A DNA stretch of 64,000 nucleotides from Ruminococcaceae bacterium UBA6353 (GTDB taxonomy: Bacteria > Bacillota > Clostridia > Oscillospirales > Acutalibacteraceae), in NCBI GenBank assembly GCA_002437905.1, contig DJRT01000010.1:24643-88642 (forward strand), in the 5' to 3' direction. Position 1 is the first letter of the stretch. Every line of letters starts with the position of its first letter. Shown in pieces: positions 53,346 to 61,870 of the stretch. The position numbers and the translations under genes are program-made. Under the pieces are notes generated by a model, which was not told the DNA's origin, did not search any database, and was given only the letters and a program-made list of their open reading frames with translations.

Positions 53346-56300
53346 GCGCCGATGGACAGACCGGCAGAAGCAGAGCATTGAGGCCCGCGGCGGCACCCTG
53401 CTGATCTCCGCCGCCGCCGGCTCCGGCAAGACCGCCGTGCTGGTGGAGCGGGTCATCCGCCGCATCACCGATCCCGCCGATCCGGTGGATGTGGACCGCC
53501 TACTGATTGTCACCTTTACCCGCGCTGCCGCCGCCGAAATGCAGCAGCGCCTTTCGGCTGCCCTGGCGGCCAAAATGGCCGATGACCCCGCCAACACCCT
53601 GTATCAGCGGCAGCAGATGCTATTGCCGCGCGCCCATATCTCCACCGTGCACGGCTTCTGCGCCGCGCTGCTGCGGGAGCAGGCCGGTGCAATCGGCCTG
53701 CCGCCACGCTTCCGCGTGGCCGAGGAGGCCGAGACCGCACTGCTGAGCAGTGAGGCACTGGATACGGTGCTGGAGCAAAGCTACCGTGCGCAGGATCCCG
53801 CCTTTCTGGCACTGGCCGCCCAGCTGGGCGGCGGGCGCAGCGATGACGGGCTGCGGAGCGCCGTGCTGGAGGCATACGGATTCATGCAGGCACAGCCCTT
53901 TCCGCAGGCGTGGCTACGGGAGCAGCTGGATGCCTACACCGCTGTGCAGCCGCTGGAGAATACCCGCTGGATGCCGCCGCTGCGGCAGGAGCTGCAATAC
54001 ATTCTGGAGGGCTGCTGCCAGCTTGCCGACCGGTGCTGCGCCCTTGCCGCCCGCGACGGTCTGGAAGCCTATGCCGACGCCCTGGCGGTGGACGCCAAGG
54101 CTGCGCAAAATCTATCGGCCCTTGCCGCTGCTGACACCGGCTATGATGCCCTGCAGCAGGCCGTGTGCGCCGCCTCGCTGACCCGGCTGCCGCCGGTACG
54201 CAGCAAGGACGCCGCCGTGATCGAGGACAAAGAGCAGATCAAGGCACTGCGGGACCGCATAAAGAAAAAGCTGGAACGGGCCAAAAAGCTTTTCTGCGGC
54301 AGCGAGGCGGAGTGCCGGGCGGATCTGGCCGCCATGGCGCCGGTCGTGGACGCGCTGGGCGGGCTTGTGACCCGCTATACCGAGGAATTTACCCGCCGCA
54401 AGCGGCAGAAAAAACTGCTGGACTATAACGATCTGGAGCACGAAAGCCTGCGCCTGCTGCTGGACGGCGAAAGCGGCCGTCCCACCCCGCTGGCCGAGGA
54501 GCTTTCCGGCCGTTTTGCCGAGATCATGGTGGATGAATACCAGGACACCAATGCCGCGCAGGACGCGCTGTTCCGGGCACTTTCCCGGCAGGAAAGCAAC
54601 CTGTTCATGGTAGGAGATGTCAAACAAAGCATCTATGGCTTCCGGCAGGCAATGCCCACCATTTTCACCGCCCGCCGCGATCACTATACGGAATACGATG
54701 CCGTGCACCCCGCCTTCCCTGCTGCCATCACGCTGGGCAATAATTTCCGCAGCCGGGAAACCGTAACCGATACGGTCAATTTCCTATTCCGCCAGCTGAT
54801 GCACCGCTCCCTCGGCGGGGTAGAATACGACGAACGGGAGGCCCTGGTCTGCTCGGCGGACTACCCACCGGCCGAAGGCCGGGAAACCGAGTGGCTGCTG
54901 CTGGATGAGGCATCCGCTGCCGGCGATGTGCCGGAGCCGGCCGTGGCCGAGGCCCGTGCCATTGGCCGACGCATCCGCGAACTGATGGACACCATGACCA
55001 TTAAGGGCGAGGACGGCGAACGCCCGCTGCGCTACGGCGATATTGGTATTCTGCTGCGCGCCCGCACCAAAGCCAATATCTTTATCCGGGAGCTTGGCCT
55101 CATGGGAATCCCGGTCGGCGCCGACAGCAGCAGCGCCTTTCTCACCACCCCGGAGATCGCCACGGCACTCTCGCTGCTGCGGGTGATCGACAACCCCCTG
55201 CGGGAGGTCGAGCTGACCGCCCTGCTGCTCTCCCCGCTGGGCGGCTTCACAGCAGACGACTGTGCCCGCATCCGCCTGGACGGCGGCAAGGAGCTGAGCC
55301 TGTTTGCTGCCCTGCAGGTCAAGGCTGACGCAACCCCACAGCCAGGAGAGCCGGACGCCCTGCAAGCCCGCTGCGGCCGGCTGCTGCAGCTGCTGCGGCG
55401 GGCGCGCACACTGGCAGTCACGCTGCCGGTTGACCGCCTGCTGGAACGGCTGTACCGGGATACCGGTCTTCTGGCCGTGTTCGCCGCCCGGCCGGGCGGC
55501 CGGCAGCGGGTGGCCAACCTGCACCAGCTTGACCGGCTGGCACGCAGCTTTGAGCAGGGGGAATTCCGCGGACTATCTGCCTTTGTGCGCTATATTGACC
55601 GGCTGCAGGAGCAAAAGCGCGACCTGCCGGCCGGCAGCGCCCTGCACCCGGACGGCGTGCGGCTGATGACCGTGCACAATTCCAAGGGACTGGAATTCCC
55701 GGTGGTCTTTTTGGCGCGGCTGAGCGGCAAAATGAACGCCGATGACACCCGCCGCCGGCTGCTGTTCCACCAGCAGGCAGGCATCGGTCTGTGCCTGCGG
55801 GACGAGGATGCCGGAGAGAAGCATCGCACCCTCCCCTTTGCCGCCGTGCTCTCCGCCCGGCAGCAGGACAGCCGTGCCGAGGAACTGCGCGTATGGTATG
55901 TGGCTATGACCCGCGCACGGGAAAAGCTGTGCTGCGTGATCAGCAGCCGGGATCTGCGCAGGCAGCTTGCCGGGCTGGAGGAACAGCTGACGCCGGCGCG
56001 GGAAATACCGCCGGAGGCACTGCTGTCCGCCGCCGCGCCGGCCGATTGGTTTCTGCTGGCTGCGCTGCGGCATCCCTCTTTTGCCGCGCTGCGGCAGCAC
56101 CCGGAGCACACCGCCACCCTGGCAGCCGCGCAGCCATTCCGGCTGGTATTCATTGATCCCTCCGCCGATACGGAAGCTGTCGAGGCAGCCGCTCCCCCCA
56201 CCCCCACAGCAGACAGCGCCTTTGTGGCCGCCCTGCGCGAACGGCTGGCCTACCGCTATCCTCACGCCGCACTGGCCGCCGTGCCGGCCAAGCTGGCCGC

Positions 56301-56886
56301 CTCGCAGCTTTCGCATGAAGCCATGAGCCGACAGCACATCGCCGCCGCACGCCCGGCATTTCTGCAGCAGGAGGGGCTGACCGCCGCCCAAAAAGGGACG
56401 GCGCTGCATACCTTCATGCAGTTTGCCGATTTCACACAGGCGGCGGCCGATCCGGCCGCCGAGGCCGAGCGGCTGGCCGCCGCCGGATTTCTCACCGCGC
56501 GGCAGGCCGAGGTGCTGCCACTGGACAAGCTGCGCCGCTTTTTCGCCGACCCGCTGTTCGCCCGCATGAAGGCCTCGCCGGATTGCCGGCGGGAATACCA
56601 TTTCTTTGTGCAGGTGCCGGCTAAGGCCGTCGCCCCGGAGGCCGGGGAGACGGAGGAACAGGTGGTGGTACAGGGCATCGCCGATTGCGTTTTCCGGGAG
56701 GGAGACGGGCTGGTGCTGCTGGACTATAAGACCGACCGCGTTTCCTCCCCGCAGGAGCTGGCAGACCGTTACCGTTCGCAGCTGTATTTTTACCGGCAGG
56801 CACTGGAGCCGCTTTTCGGGCTGCCGGTAACGCAAGCGGTGCTGTACAGCTTCCATCTCGGCACCACCGTGCCGGTAACACTTTGA
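53338..56886 (+). CDS. addA: AddAB helicase-nuclease subunit A
   Basis: This 1182-residue UvrD-family helicase with a C-terminal nuclease drives translocation of AddAB. Motif I is SAAAGSGKTAVLVERV, Ia TFTRAAAAEM, II MVDEYQDTNAAQD, III VGDVKQSIYGFR, later LMTVHNSKGLEFPVVF and YVAMTRAREKL, and the nuclease motif is LLDYKTDRV. All helicase motifs are intact. It overlaps addB by 8 bases and is followed 20 bases later by an acetyltransferase-hydrolase fusion gene. Confidence 0.95.
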   Translation: MAERRWTDRQKQSIEARGGTLLISAAAGSGKTAVLVERVIRRITDPADPVDVDRLLIVTFTRAAAAEMQQRLSAALAAKMADDPANTLYQRQQMLLPRAHISTVHGFCAALLREQAGAIGLPPRFRVAEEAETALLSSEALDTVLEQSYRAQDPAFLALAAQLGGGRSDDGLRSAVLEAYGFMQAQPFPQAWLREQLDAYTAVQPLENTRWMPPLRQELQYILEGCCQLADRCCALAARDGLEAYADALAVDAKAAQNLSALAAADTGYDALQQAVCAASLTRLPPVRSKDAAVIEDKEQIKALRDRIKKKLERAKKLFCGSEAECRADLAAMAPVVDALGGLVTRYTEEFTRRKRQKKLLDYNDLEHESLRLLLDGESGRPTPLAEELSGRFAEIMVDEYQDTNAAQDALFRALSRQESNLFMVGDVKQSIYGFRQAMPTIFTARRDHYTEYDAVHPAFPAAITLGNNFRSRETVTDTVNFLFRQLMHRSLGGVEYDEREALVCSADYPPAEGRETEWLLLDEASAAGDVPEPAVAEARAIGRRIRELMDTMTIKGEDGERPLRYGDIGILLRARTKANIFIRELGLMGIPVGADSSSAFLTTPEIATALSLLRVIDNPLREVELTALLLSPLGGFTADDCARIRLDGGKELSLFAALQVKADATPQPGEPDALQARCGRLLQLLRRARTLAVTLPVDRLLERLYRDTGLLAVFAARPGGRQRVANLHQLDRLARSFEQGEFRGLSAFVRYIDRLQEQKRDLPAGSALHPDGVRLMTVHNSKGLEFPVVFLARLSGKMNADDTRRRLLFHQQAGIGLCLRDEDAGEKHRTLPFAAVLSARQQDSRAEELRVWYVAMTRAREKLCCVISSRDLRRQLAGLEEQLTPAREIPPEALLSAAAPADWFLLAALRHPSFAALRQHPEHTATLAAAQPFRLVFIDPSADTEAVEAAAPPTPTADSAFVAALRERLAYRYPHAALAAVPAKLAASQLSHEAMSRQHIAAARPAFLQQEGLTAAQKGTALHTFMQFADFTQAAADPAAEAERLAAAGFLTARQAEVLPLDKLRRFFADPLFARMKASPDCRREYHFFVQVPAKAVAPEAGETEEQVVVQGIADCVFREGDGLVLLDYKTDRVSSPQELADRYRSQLYFYRQALEPLFGLPVTQAVLYSFHLGTTVPVTL

Positions 56887-56906
56887 TTATATGAGGGAAC
56901 TGAAAC

Positions 56907-58091
56907 ATGACAGAACAACTGGAGACCGCCCGTCTGACCATCCGGCCGATGCCTGCGACGGCGCTGGCCGGGCTGCGTGACCGCTATGCCGCAGAGGATC
57001 CGGAGCTGAGCGAGGCCTATGCCGCTATGCTGGCCGGCTGCACTGCGCAGCCGCAGCAGGCGCTCTGGTACACCGCCTGGGATATCCGTCTGCGTGCCAC
57101 CGGGGAGTCCATCGGTGACCTTGGCTTCAAAGGGCTGCCGGAGCATGGCCGGCCGGAGATCGGCTATGGCCTCCTGCCGCCGCACCACGGAAAAGGCTAC
57201 GCCACCGAGGCGGTGGAGGCTCTGTGCCGCTGGGCGCTCAGCCAGACCGGCGTGACCGCTGTGGAGGCCGAAACAACGCCGGACAACGCGGCCTCCCAGC
57301 GGGTATTGGAAAAGGTCGGCTTTTTCCCCTGCGGCATCACCGGCGAAGAGGGGCCACGCTTTCTGCTGCCGGCGGTAACCGAAGCCCACCGGATCGGCCC
57401 CATGCCAGCCATCGTCTACGGCGCCGCAGCTGACCGGGTGTTTCTATTCATCCACGGACAGTACGGAAACAAAGAAGAGGCGGCACGCTTTGCGGCCGTC
57501 GCCATTCCCCGCGGCTGGCAGGTGCTCAGCGTCGACCTGCCGGAGCACGGTGAGCGCCGGGACGCCTCGCGGCTGCTGCCGTGGGTGGTGCTGCCGGAGC
57601 TGCAGGCCGTGCTGCGCAATGCCCGCACCCGCTGGCCGCACATCGCCGTGCGCGCCAACAGCATCGGCGCCTGGTTCTCGCTGCTGGCATTTGCCGGCGC
57701 CGCCGACCAGCGGCCGATCGAGCGCTGCCTGCTGGTTTCCCCCCTGACCGATATGGAGGCCATGATCCGCTGCATGATGGCACAGGCCGGCGTGACCGAG
57801 CAACAGCTGGTACAGGCAGAAGAGATCCCCACCGCCACCGGGCAAATCCTCTCGGCCGCATACCTGCGCTGGGCGCAGGCGCACCCCGTGCGGGCGCTGT
57901 GCCCCGATACCGCCATCCTCTGCGCTGGGGAAGATGCTGTTCTGCCGCCGCACGCGCTGGAGCGCTTTGTGCAGGAGAACGGCTGCCGCCGGACGGTCAT
58001 GCCAAACGGTGAGCACTGGTTCCATACGCCGGAACAGCTGGCTTTCCAGTGCCGCTTTGAGGCCGCCGAACTGGATCGGCAAACCATCTGA
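56907..58091 (+). CDS. GNAT acetyltransferase fused to alpha/beta hydrolase
   Basis: This 394-residue protein has two enzyme domains in one frame. Residues about 1-155 are a RimJ/RimL-type GNAT (GYGLLPPHHGKGYATEAVEALCRWA for acetyl-CoA binding and TTPDNAASQRVLEKVGF). Residues about 168-394 are an alpha/beta hydrolase with oxyanion loop HGQYGN, nucleophile serine in ANSIGAWFS, acid in AGEDAVLPP and histidine in GEHWFH. I see no stop or internal ribosome site at the join. The fusion suggests linked addition and removal of an acyl group, or two steps on one substrate; this is inference. Confidence 0.82.
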   Translation: MTEQLETARLTIRPMPATALAGLRDRYAAEDPELSEAYAAMLAGCTAQPQQALWYTAWDIRLRATGESIGDLGFKGLPEHGRPEIGYGLLPPHHGKGYATEAVEALCRWALSQTGVTAVEAETTPDNAASQRVLEKVGFFPCGITGEEGPRFLLPAVTEAHRIGPMPAIVYGAAADRVFLFIHGQYGNKEEAARFAAVAIPRGWQVLSVDLPEHGERRDASRLLPWVVLPELQAVLRNARTRWPHIAVRANSIGAWFSLLAFAGAADQRPIERCLLVSPLTDMEAMIRCMMAQAGVTEQQLVQAEEIPTATGQILSAAYLRWAQAHPVRALCPDTAILCAGEDAVLPPHALERFVQENGCRRTVMPNGEHWFHTPEQLAFQCRFEAAELDRQTI

Positions 58092-58112
58092 AACCGAAAG
58101 GAGCCCCGACCC

Positions 58113-58427
58113 ATGGCCACCTCTGTCGATTACATCACCTTTGTCTGTGAGCAGCTTGCCCCCTTCGGCGCCATCCGCTCCCGCCGGATGTTCGGGGAGT
58201 ATATCGTCTACCTGCAGGATAAGCCGATCCTGTCGGTGTGCGATAATACCGTCTTTGTCAAAATGCTGCCACAGCTGCAGCCGCTGATGGCGGGAGCCGA
58301 CTGCGGTTTCCCCTACCCGGGAGCCAAGGAGCACTATATCCTGGATATTGAGGATAGCAACCGGCTGCAGGCTGTGATCCCTCTGTTGGAAAAACTCACC
58401 CCACAGCCAAAGTCCCGCAAAAAATGA
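58113..58427 (+). CDS. TfoX N-terminal domain protein
   Basis: This 104-residue protein is a stand-alone TfoX N-terminal domain: FVCEQLAPFGAIRSRRMFGEYIVYLQDKPI matches the family core (RxMFGxxxxY). It lacks the C-terminal TfoX domain of competence regulators in gammaproteobacteria, so a competence role should not be assumed. AAAGGAG lies 9 bases before the ATG. It follows the fusion gene by 21 bases and is probably in the addBA transcript. Confidence 0.82.
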   Translation: MATSVDYITFVCEQLAPFGAIRSRRMFGEYIVYLQDKPILSVCDNTVFVKMLPQLQPLMAGADCGFPYPGAKEHYILDIEDSNRLQAVIPLLEKLTPQPKSRKK

Positions 58428-58430
58428 CAC

Positions 58431-58468
58431 AACCTCCCCCGGTGCCCTTAGCACCGGGGGAGGTTTCG
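58431..58468. terminator. Terminator after the TfoX gene
   Basis: AACCTCCCCCGGTGC (58431-58445) pairs perfectly with GCACCGGGGGAGGTT (58451-58465). TTTCG follows; it can also serve the convergent small gene. Confidence 0.8.
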
Positions 58469-58469
58469 C

Positions 58470-58673
58470 TCATTGGCGCTTTGCCCGGATACGGTGCCCT
58501 TCCTGCAGGGCAGCAAAGCCGGCCACCGCGCAAACAGCCACTGCGGAGATCTCCAGCGGCAGAAAAGGCCCGGTCAGCGGCTGCAGAAACAGCAGCACCC
58601 CCGCTGCAACCAACCGGGTTGCTGTGAGCAGGTTGGCCGCCTGCAGCCAAAGCCCTCCCCGTCTCATCCGCAC
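58470..58673 (-). pseudogene. Short CDP-alcohol phosphatidyltransferase-like remnant
   Basis: This 67-residue membrane peptide has AGAGGG 6 bases before its ATG, so it may be translated. Its first part (ANLLTATRLVAAGVLLFL) resembles the first span of CDP-alcohol phosphatidyltransferases, and its last part (AVAVCAVAGFAALQEGHRIR) resembles their last span. The catalytic DGxxAR...GxxxD region between is missing. It therefore looks like an in-frame internal deletion of such an enzyme. It could also be an unrelated small membrane protein. Confidence 0.45.
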
Positions 58674-58734
58674 CCTCTTCCCGCCATCCTACGGCCGGCA
58701 GCGCCCGTTCACAAAAAGTTTTTATTTTCCCCTC

Positions 58735-58765
58735 TTGACTTGGAGCAAACTCCAGGTTGTACAAT
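58735..58765 (+). promoter_or_regulatory. MerR-type promoter of the cupin operon
   Basis: -35 TTGACT (58735-58740) and -10 TACAAT (58760-58765) are 19 bases apart. The spacer holds the dyad TGGAG-CAAA-CTCCA. A 19-bp spacer with such a dyad is the hallmark of MerR-family activation. The MerR gene is not in the window. Confidence 0.75.
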
Positions 58766-58845
58766 AAAGCCGTGCCTGCCGCACAGCGGCTGCACGGGCA
58801 CAGCATAACACAGAAGAAAAAAACTGTCAATCGGGAGGAAATGCT

Positions 58846-59280
58846 ATGGATACCTGTTTGTCTGCCGAGAACTTTACCCGGCAAAACATCTTCGGCAAGG
58901 GAGAAGAAAATACCGCCTACGCTGCGTACTTTACCGGCCAGTCTTATCTCAATCCGCTGACCGGGCCGCAGGACGGACTGCACATGGCCAATGTGACCTT
59001 TGAGCCGGGCTGTCGGAACAACTGGCACATTCATCACGCCACCGCCGGCGGCGGACAGATCCTGCTCTGCACGGCCGGCGAGGGCTGGTATCAGGAGGCC
59101 GGCAAGCCGGCCGTCAGCCTGACCCCCGGCACGGTGATCGTCATTCCGGCCAATGTTTCCCACTGGCACGGAGCCAAAAAGGACTGCTGGTTCTCCCACA
59201 TCGCCGTGGAGGTGCCCGGCGAGGACTGCCACACCGCCTGGGGGCTGCCGGTAGCCGATGAGGAATACGCTGCACTGTAA
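58846..59280 (+). CDS. Cupin-domain protein
   Basis: This 144-residue protein has a single cupin barrel (about 40-125) with metal-ligand histidines in NWHIHHA and a later VSHWHGAKKD. It resembles cupins that accompany carboxymuconolactone decarboxylase-like proteins in Firmicutes. GGGAGGAAATGCT precedes the ATG. It is the first gene of a three-gene operon under a MerR-type promoter, which suggests a role in response to reactive aldehydes or redox stress; this is inferred from context. Confidence 0.85.
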   Translation: MDTCLSAENFTRQNIFGKGEENTAYAAYFTGQSYLNPLTGPQDGLHMANVTFEPGCRNNWHIHHATAGGGQILLCTAGEGWYQEAGKPAVSLTPGTVIVIPANVSHWHGAKKDCWFSHIAVEVPGEDCHTAWGLPVADEEYAAL

Positions 59281-59302
59281 AACATAAAGGAGGAAAATAT
59301 CC

Positions 59303-59635
59303 ATGGAAAAGCAAACAGCCGGCCATGAGGCCCTGGGCAGCTTTGCCCCGCAGTTTGCCCATCTGAATGATGATGTTCTGTTCGGCGAGGTATGGTCGCG
59401 GGAAGCACAGCTTTCCCCGCGCGACCGCAGCCTCATCACCGTGGCCGCACTGATGTCCGGCGGCATTCTGGACAGCTCCCTGCGCTACCACATCCAGCAC
59501 GCCAAAGAAAACGGCGTCACGCAGCAGGAAATGACAGAGGCACTGACGCAGCTGGCCTTTTACGCCGGCTGGCCAAAGGCATGGGCGGCATTCCGTATGG
59601 CAAAGGAGGTCTATGCGGAGGACGAAAAGGCATGA
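59303..59635 (+). CDS. Carboxymuconolactone decarboxylase-like (AhpD fold) protein
   Basis: This 110-residue protein has the CMD core LSPRDRSLITVAALMSGGILDSSLRYHIQHAKENGVTQQEMTEAL..FYAGWPKA, here residues 36-90. It lacks the CxxC that gives AhpD peroxidase activity, so it is a CMD member without that dithiol. GGAGG lies before the ATG, 22 bases after the cupin gene. The next gene overlaps its stop by ATGA. Confidence 0.87.
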   Translation: MEKQTAGHEALGSFAPQFAHLNDDVLFGEVWSREAQLSPRDRSLITVAALMSGGILDSSLRYHIQHAKENGVTQQEMTEALTQLAFYAGWPKAWAAFRMAKEVYAEDEKA

Positions 59636-60255
59636 AAAAGCTGTTATGTCTGCTGCTGGCCGCCACGCTGCTGTTCGGTGCAGCGGCCTGCGGCAAACCG
59701 CAAAACACCGCCCCGGTCAATAGCCCCGTGAGCACACCAGGGACGGAAAGCTCCACCGACACCGCCGGGCGGGTGCTGGTCCTGTACTTTTCCGCCACCG
59801 GCTCCACCAAGGCCGTTGCCGAGTACATTGCTGCCGCAGCCGGCGGCACGCTGTTTGCCATCACCCCGGCAGAGCCGTACACACAGGCCGACCTCAACTG
59901 GTCGGATCCGGACAGCCGCGTCTGCCGTGAGCACGATGCGCCCGAAAGCCGCCGCATCGCCCTGGAACAAACAGCGGTGCCGGATTGGCAGAGCTATGAC
60001 ACGGTATACATCGGCTACCCCATCTGGTGGGGGATCGCCGCATGGCCGGTCAACAGCTTTGCGGCGGCCAATGATTTTACCGGAAAAACGGTTATCCCCT
60101 TCTGCACCTCCGCCTCGTCCGGGCTTGGCAGCAGCGGCACGCTGCTGGCGGAGGCTGCCGGAACCGGCCGCTGGCTGGAGGGCATCCGCTTTGCCTCCGG
60201 TGCCGACGAAGCCACGGTGGCTGCGTGGGTACAAACCGTGCAGGCCGCACAATAA
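59632..60255 (+). CDS. Flavodoxin-domain lipoprotein
   Basis: This 207-residue protein has a lipoprotein signal ending in FGAAAC (Cys20), a Ser/Thr/Pro linker to about residue 45, and a flavodoxin domain (about 46-205). LYFSATGSTKAVAEYIA is the FMN phosphate-binding loop, and YPIWWGIAAWPVNSF and CTSASSGLGSSG are the other FMN loops. It would sit on the outer face of the membrane as an electron carrier or quinone/flavin reductase. It overlaps the CMD gene by 4 bases and ends the operon. Confidence 0.87.
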   Translation: MKKLLCLLLAATLLFGAAACGKPQNTAPVNSPVSTPGTESSTDTAGRVLVLYFSATGSTKAVAEYIAAAAGGTLFAITPAEPYTQADLNWSDPDSRVCREHDAPESRRIALEQTAVPDWQSYDTVYIGYPIWWGIAAWPVNSFAAANDFTGKTVIPFCTSASSGLGSSGTLLAEAAGTGRWLEGIRFASGADEATVAAWVQTVQAAQ

Positions 60256-60274
60256 AATCTTCTCTACCATAGGG

Positions 60275-60312
60275 CGGAAGGGCTCCCCGATACCGGGAAG
60301 CCCTTCCGTTTT
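60275..60312. terminator. Terminator between flavodoxin and spoIIR
   Basis: CGGAAGGGCT pairs with AGCCCTTCCG with additional inner pairs. TTTT follows on the plus strand. It lies between convergent genes. Confidence 0.75.
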
Positions 60313-60316
60313 CGCA

Positions 60317-60934
60317 TCACTTACTCTGTACAGACCGGTCGCTCCGTCTGACCAGCCACTCAAACCACTCCACCAGCTTAAAGCGCGCTACATAGCGCCG
60401 GCCGCCGGTTACCAGCTCCTGCTGCGGATCGCTAAGCACCTGCTGCAGCGCACCACCGTCCGTGGCGGCACCAAGGCACATCGGCGGAAACACCACGCAC
60501 CACCAATTGTGTCCCTGGCCGCTGCCAATGGTCAGGCGCACGGCGTCATACATGCCGGCCGGCATGGTCACCGTATCATATCGGCGGGTGGTAAAGTACA
60601 TCCGGCAGAGCTGCACCTGCACCGGGTAGGCATACCCAGCCTGCTGCACCGTCTGCTGCGCCACCGCCTGCAGCCGGGGCAGCTGCTGCTGCGCCAGCGC
60701 CCTGGCCTCGGCCGCATTTGTTGCCTCATCCAGCCACCCGGCGGCAGCGGCCGTTACGGCGTCCCGCACCTGCAGCTTCAGCTGCTGATCCGCCTCGCTA
60801 TCGGAATTGGCCAGGATATGCAGGCGCAGCACACGGCTGCGGATGCCCTGACACTCACCGTACAGACCGCACAGCGACAGCACCATACTCAGCACCAGCG
60901 CACCGCAAACTGCTTGTATCCACCGCTTTTTCAT
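60317..60934 (-). CDS. spoIIR: Stage II sporulation protein R
   Basis: This 205-residue exported signalling protein is made in the forespore and triggers pro-sigma-E processing by SpoIIGA in the mother cell. After a signal segment (about 7-25) comes the hallmark SRVLRLHILANSDSEADQQLKLQVRDAV, and later NWWCVVFPPMCL. Length fits. Its Shine-Dalgarno AGGA lies in the 3' arm of the ispE terminator, 10 bases from the ATG. A sigma-F-like promoter can be placed at 60968-60997. The gene shows that the organism has at least part of the sporulation pathway. Confidence 0.9.
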   Translation of the reverse strand: MKKRWIQAVCGALVLSMVLSLCGLYGECQGIRSRVLRLHILANSDSEADQQLKLQVRDAVTAAAAGWLDEATNAAEARALAQQQLPRLQAVAQQTVQQAGYAYPVQVQLCRMYFTTRRYDTVTMPAGMYDAVRLTIGSGQGHNWWCVVFPPMCLGAATDGGALQQVLSDPQQELVTGGRRYVARFKLVEWFEWLVRRSDRSVQSK

Positions 60935-60937
60935 GAA

Positions 60938-60982
60938 AAAAACCGTCCTTTCCTGCTTTTCAGTAAGCAGTATGGACGGCTT
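60938..60982 (-). terminator. Terminator of the ispE operon
   Basis: Read leftward, CCGTCC pairs with GGACGG around an inner stem (CTGCTT with AAGCAG). TTTTTT follows just before the spoIIR start. Confidence 0.7.
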
Positions 60983-60997
60983 TTTCCAGTTTTATAC
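60968..60997 (-). promoter_or_regulatory. Possible sigma-F promoter of spoIIR
   Basis: Read leftward, GTATA (complement of 60993-60997) is 15 bases before GTCCATACTG (complement of 60968-60977). This is a partial match to the forespore pattern GYWTA-N15-GGNRANAMTW. Confidence 0.4.
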
Positions 60998-61870
60998 AGT
61001 TTTTTCCACGCTCACCACCGGTGCGCCGCAGGGACGGCAGAGAAAGGCCACCGGACAGCACTGTGCCAGCGCCGCCACGCAGCGCTCCGCCTGCGCCACC
61101 GCCTGCGGCGGAAACAGCGCAAACACGGCCGAGCCGCTGCCGGTCATCTGGCTGCACAGCGGCGAAAAGGCCGCCATCTGTTCGCGGATCGCCCGCACCT
61201 GCGGCAGTGCCAGCGCCGGTTCAAAAACATTGCCCATCTGCCGGCATAGGCCGGCAAGATCCCCCTGCCGCAGCGCCTCCAGGGCCGGCGAAAGCGCCGG
61301 GTGGCCGGCCACCGGCGCTGCATCCAGCCGTGCATACGCCTCGGCGGTGGAAACCCCCTGTTCCGGCTGCGCAACAGCAATCACGCAATCCGGCAGTGCC
61401 GGCAGGGGGGTCAGCTTCTCCCCCACACCGGCGGCCAGCGCCGTACCGCCCAACAGGCAGAACGGCACATCCGCTCCCAGCGACAGTCCTAATGCATACA
61501 GCTGCTCCGGCGGCAGCGCCGTGCCATACAGCGCATCCAGCGCCAGCAGGGCCGCGGCGCCATCGGCACTGCCGCCGCCCATGCCCGCCTGCTGCGGAAT
61601 GCGCTTGTGCAGCGTCATATGCACCCCACCGGCAATGCCGGTATGGGCAAAGAAGCGTTCGGCCGCGCGATAGGCGATATTCTGCTCCGGCGGACATGGC
61701 GCGCTGCCCACCGTATCCAGCCGGATATCCTGTGCCGGCTCCGCCGTCAGTGTGTCGCAGCGATCCACCGCCTGCATGATACTGCACAGCTCATGGTAGC
61801 CATCCGGCCGGCGGCCGGTCACATCCAGCGTCAAATTCAGCTTGGCCGGTGCCTGCACCGTCACCCGCAT
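60992..61870 (-). CDS. ispE: 4-diphosphocytidyl-2-C-methyl-D-erythritol kinase
   Basis: This 292-residue GHMP kinase is the fourth MEP-pathway enzyme. It starts with APAKLNLTLDVTGRRPDGYHEL, the diagnostic substrate region, has the ATP loop IPQQAGMGGGSADGAAAL and SLGADVPFCLLGGTALAAGVGE, and ends with MTGSGSAVFALF. Together with ispH at 37.6 kb it shows that isoprenoids are made by the MEP route. It overlaps the end of the upstream aminotransferase gene by 10 bases and closes the leftward operon. Confidence 0.93.
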   Translation of the reverse strand: MRVTVQAPAKLNLTLDVTGRRPDGYHELCSIMQAVDRCDTLTAEPAQDIRLDTVGSAPCPPEQNIAYRAAERFFAHTGIAGGVHMTLHKRIPQQAGMGGGSADGAAALLALDALYGTALPPEQLYALGLSLGADVPFCLLGGTALAAGVGEKLTPLPALPDCVIAVAQPEQGVSTAEAYARLDAAPVAGHPALSPALEALRQGDLAGLCRQMGNVFEPALALPQVRAIREQMAAFSPLCSQMTGSGSAVFALFPPQAVAQAERCVAALAQCCPVAFLCRPCGAPVVSVEKTV

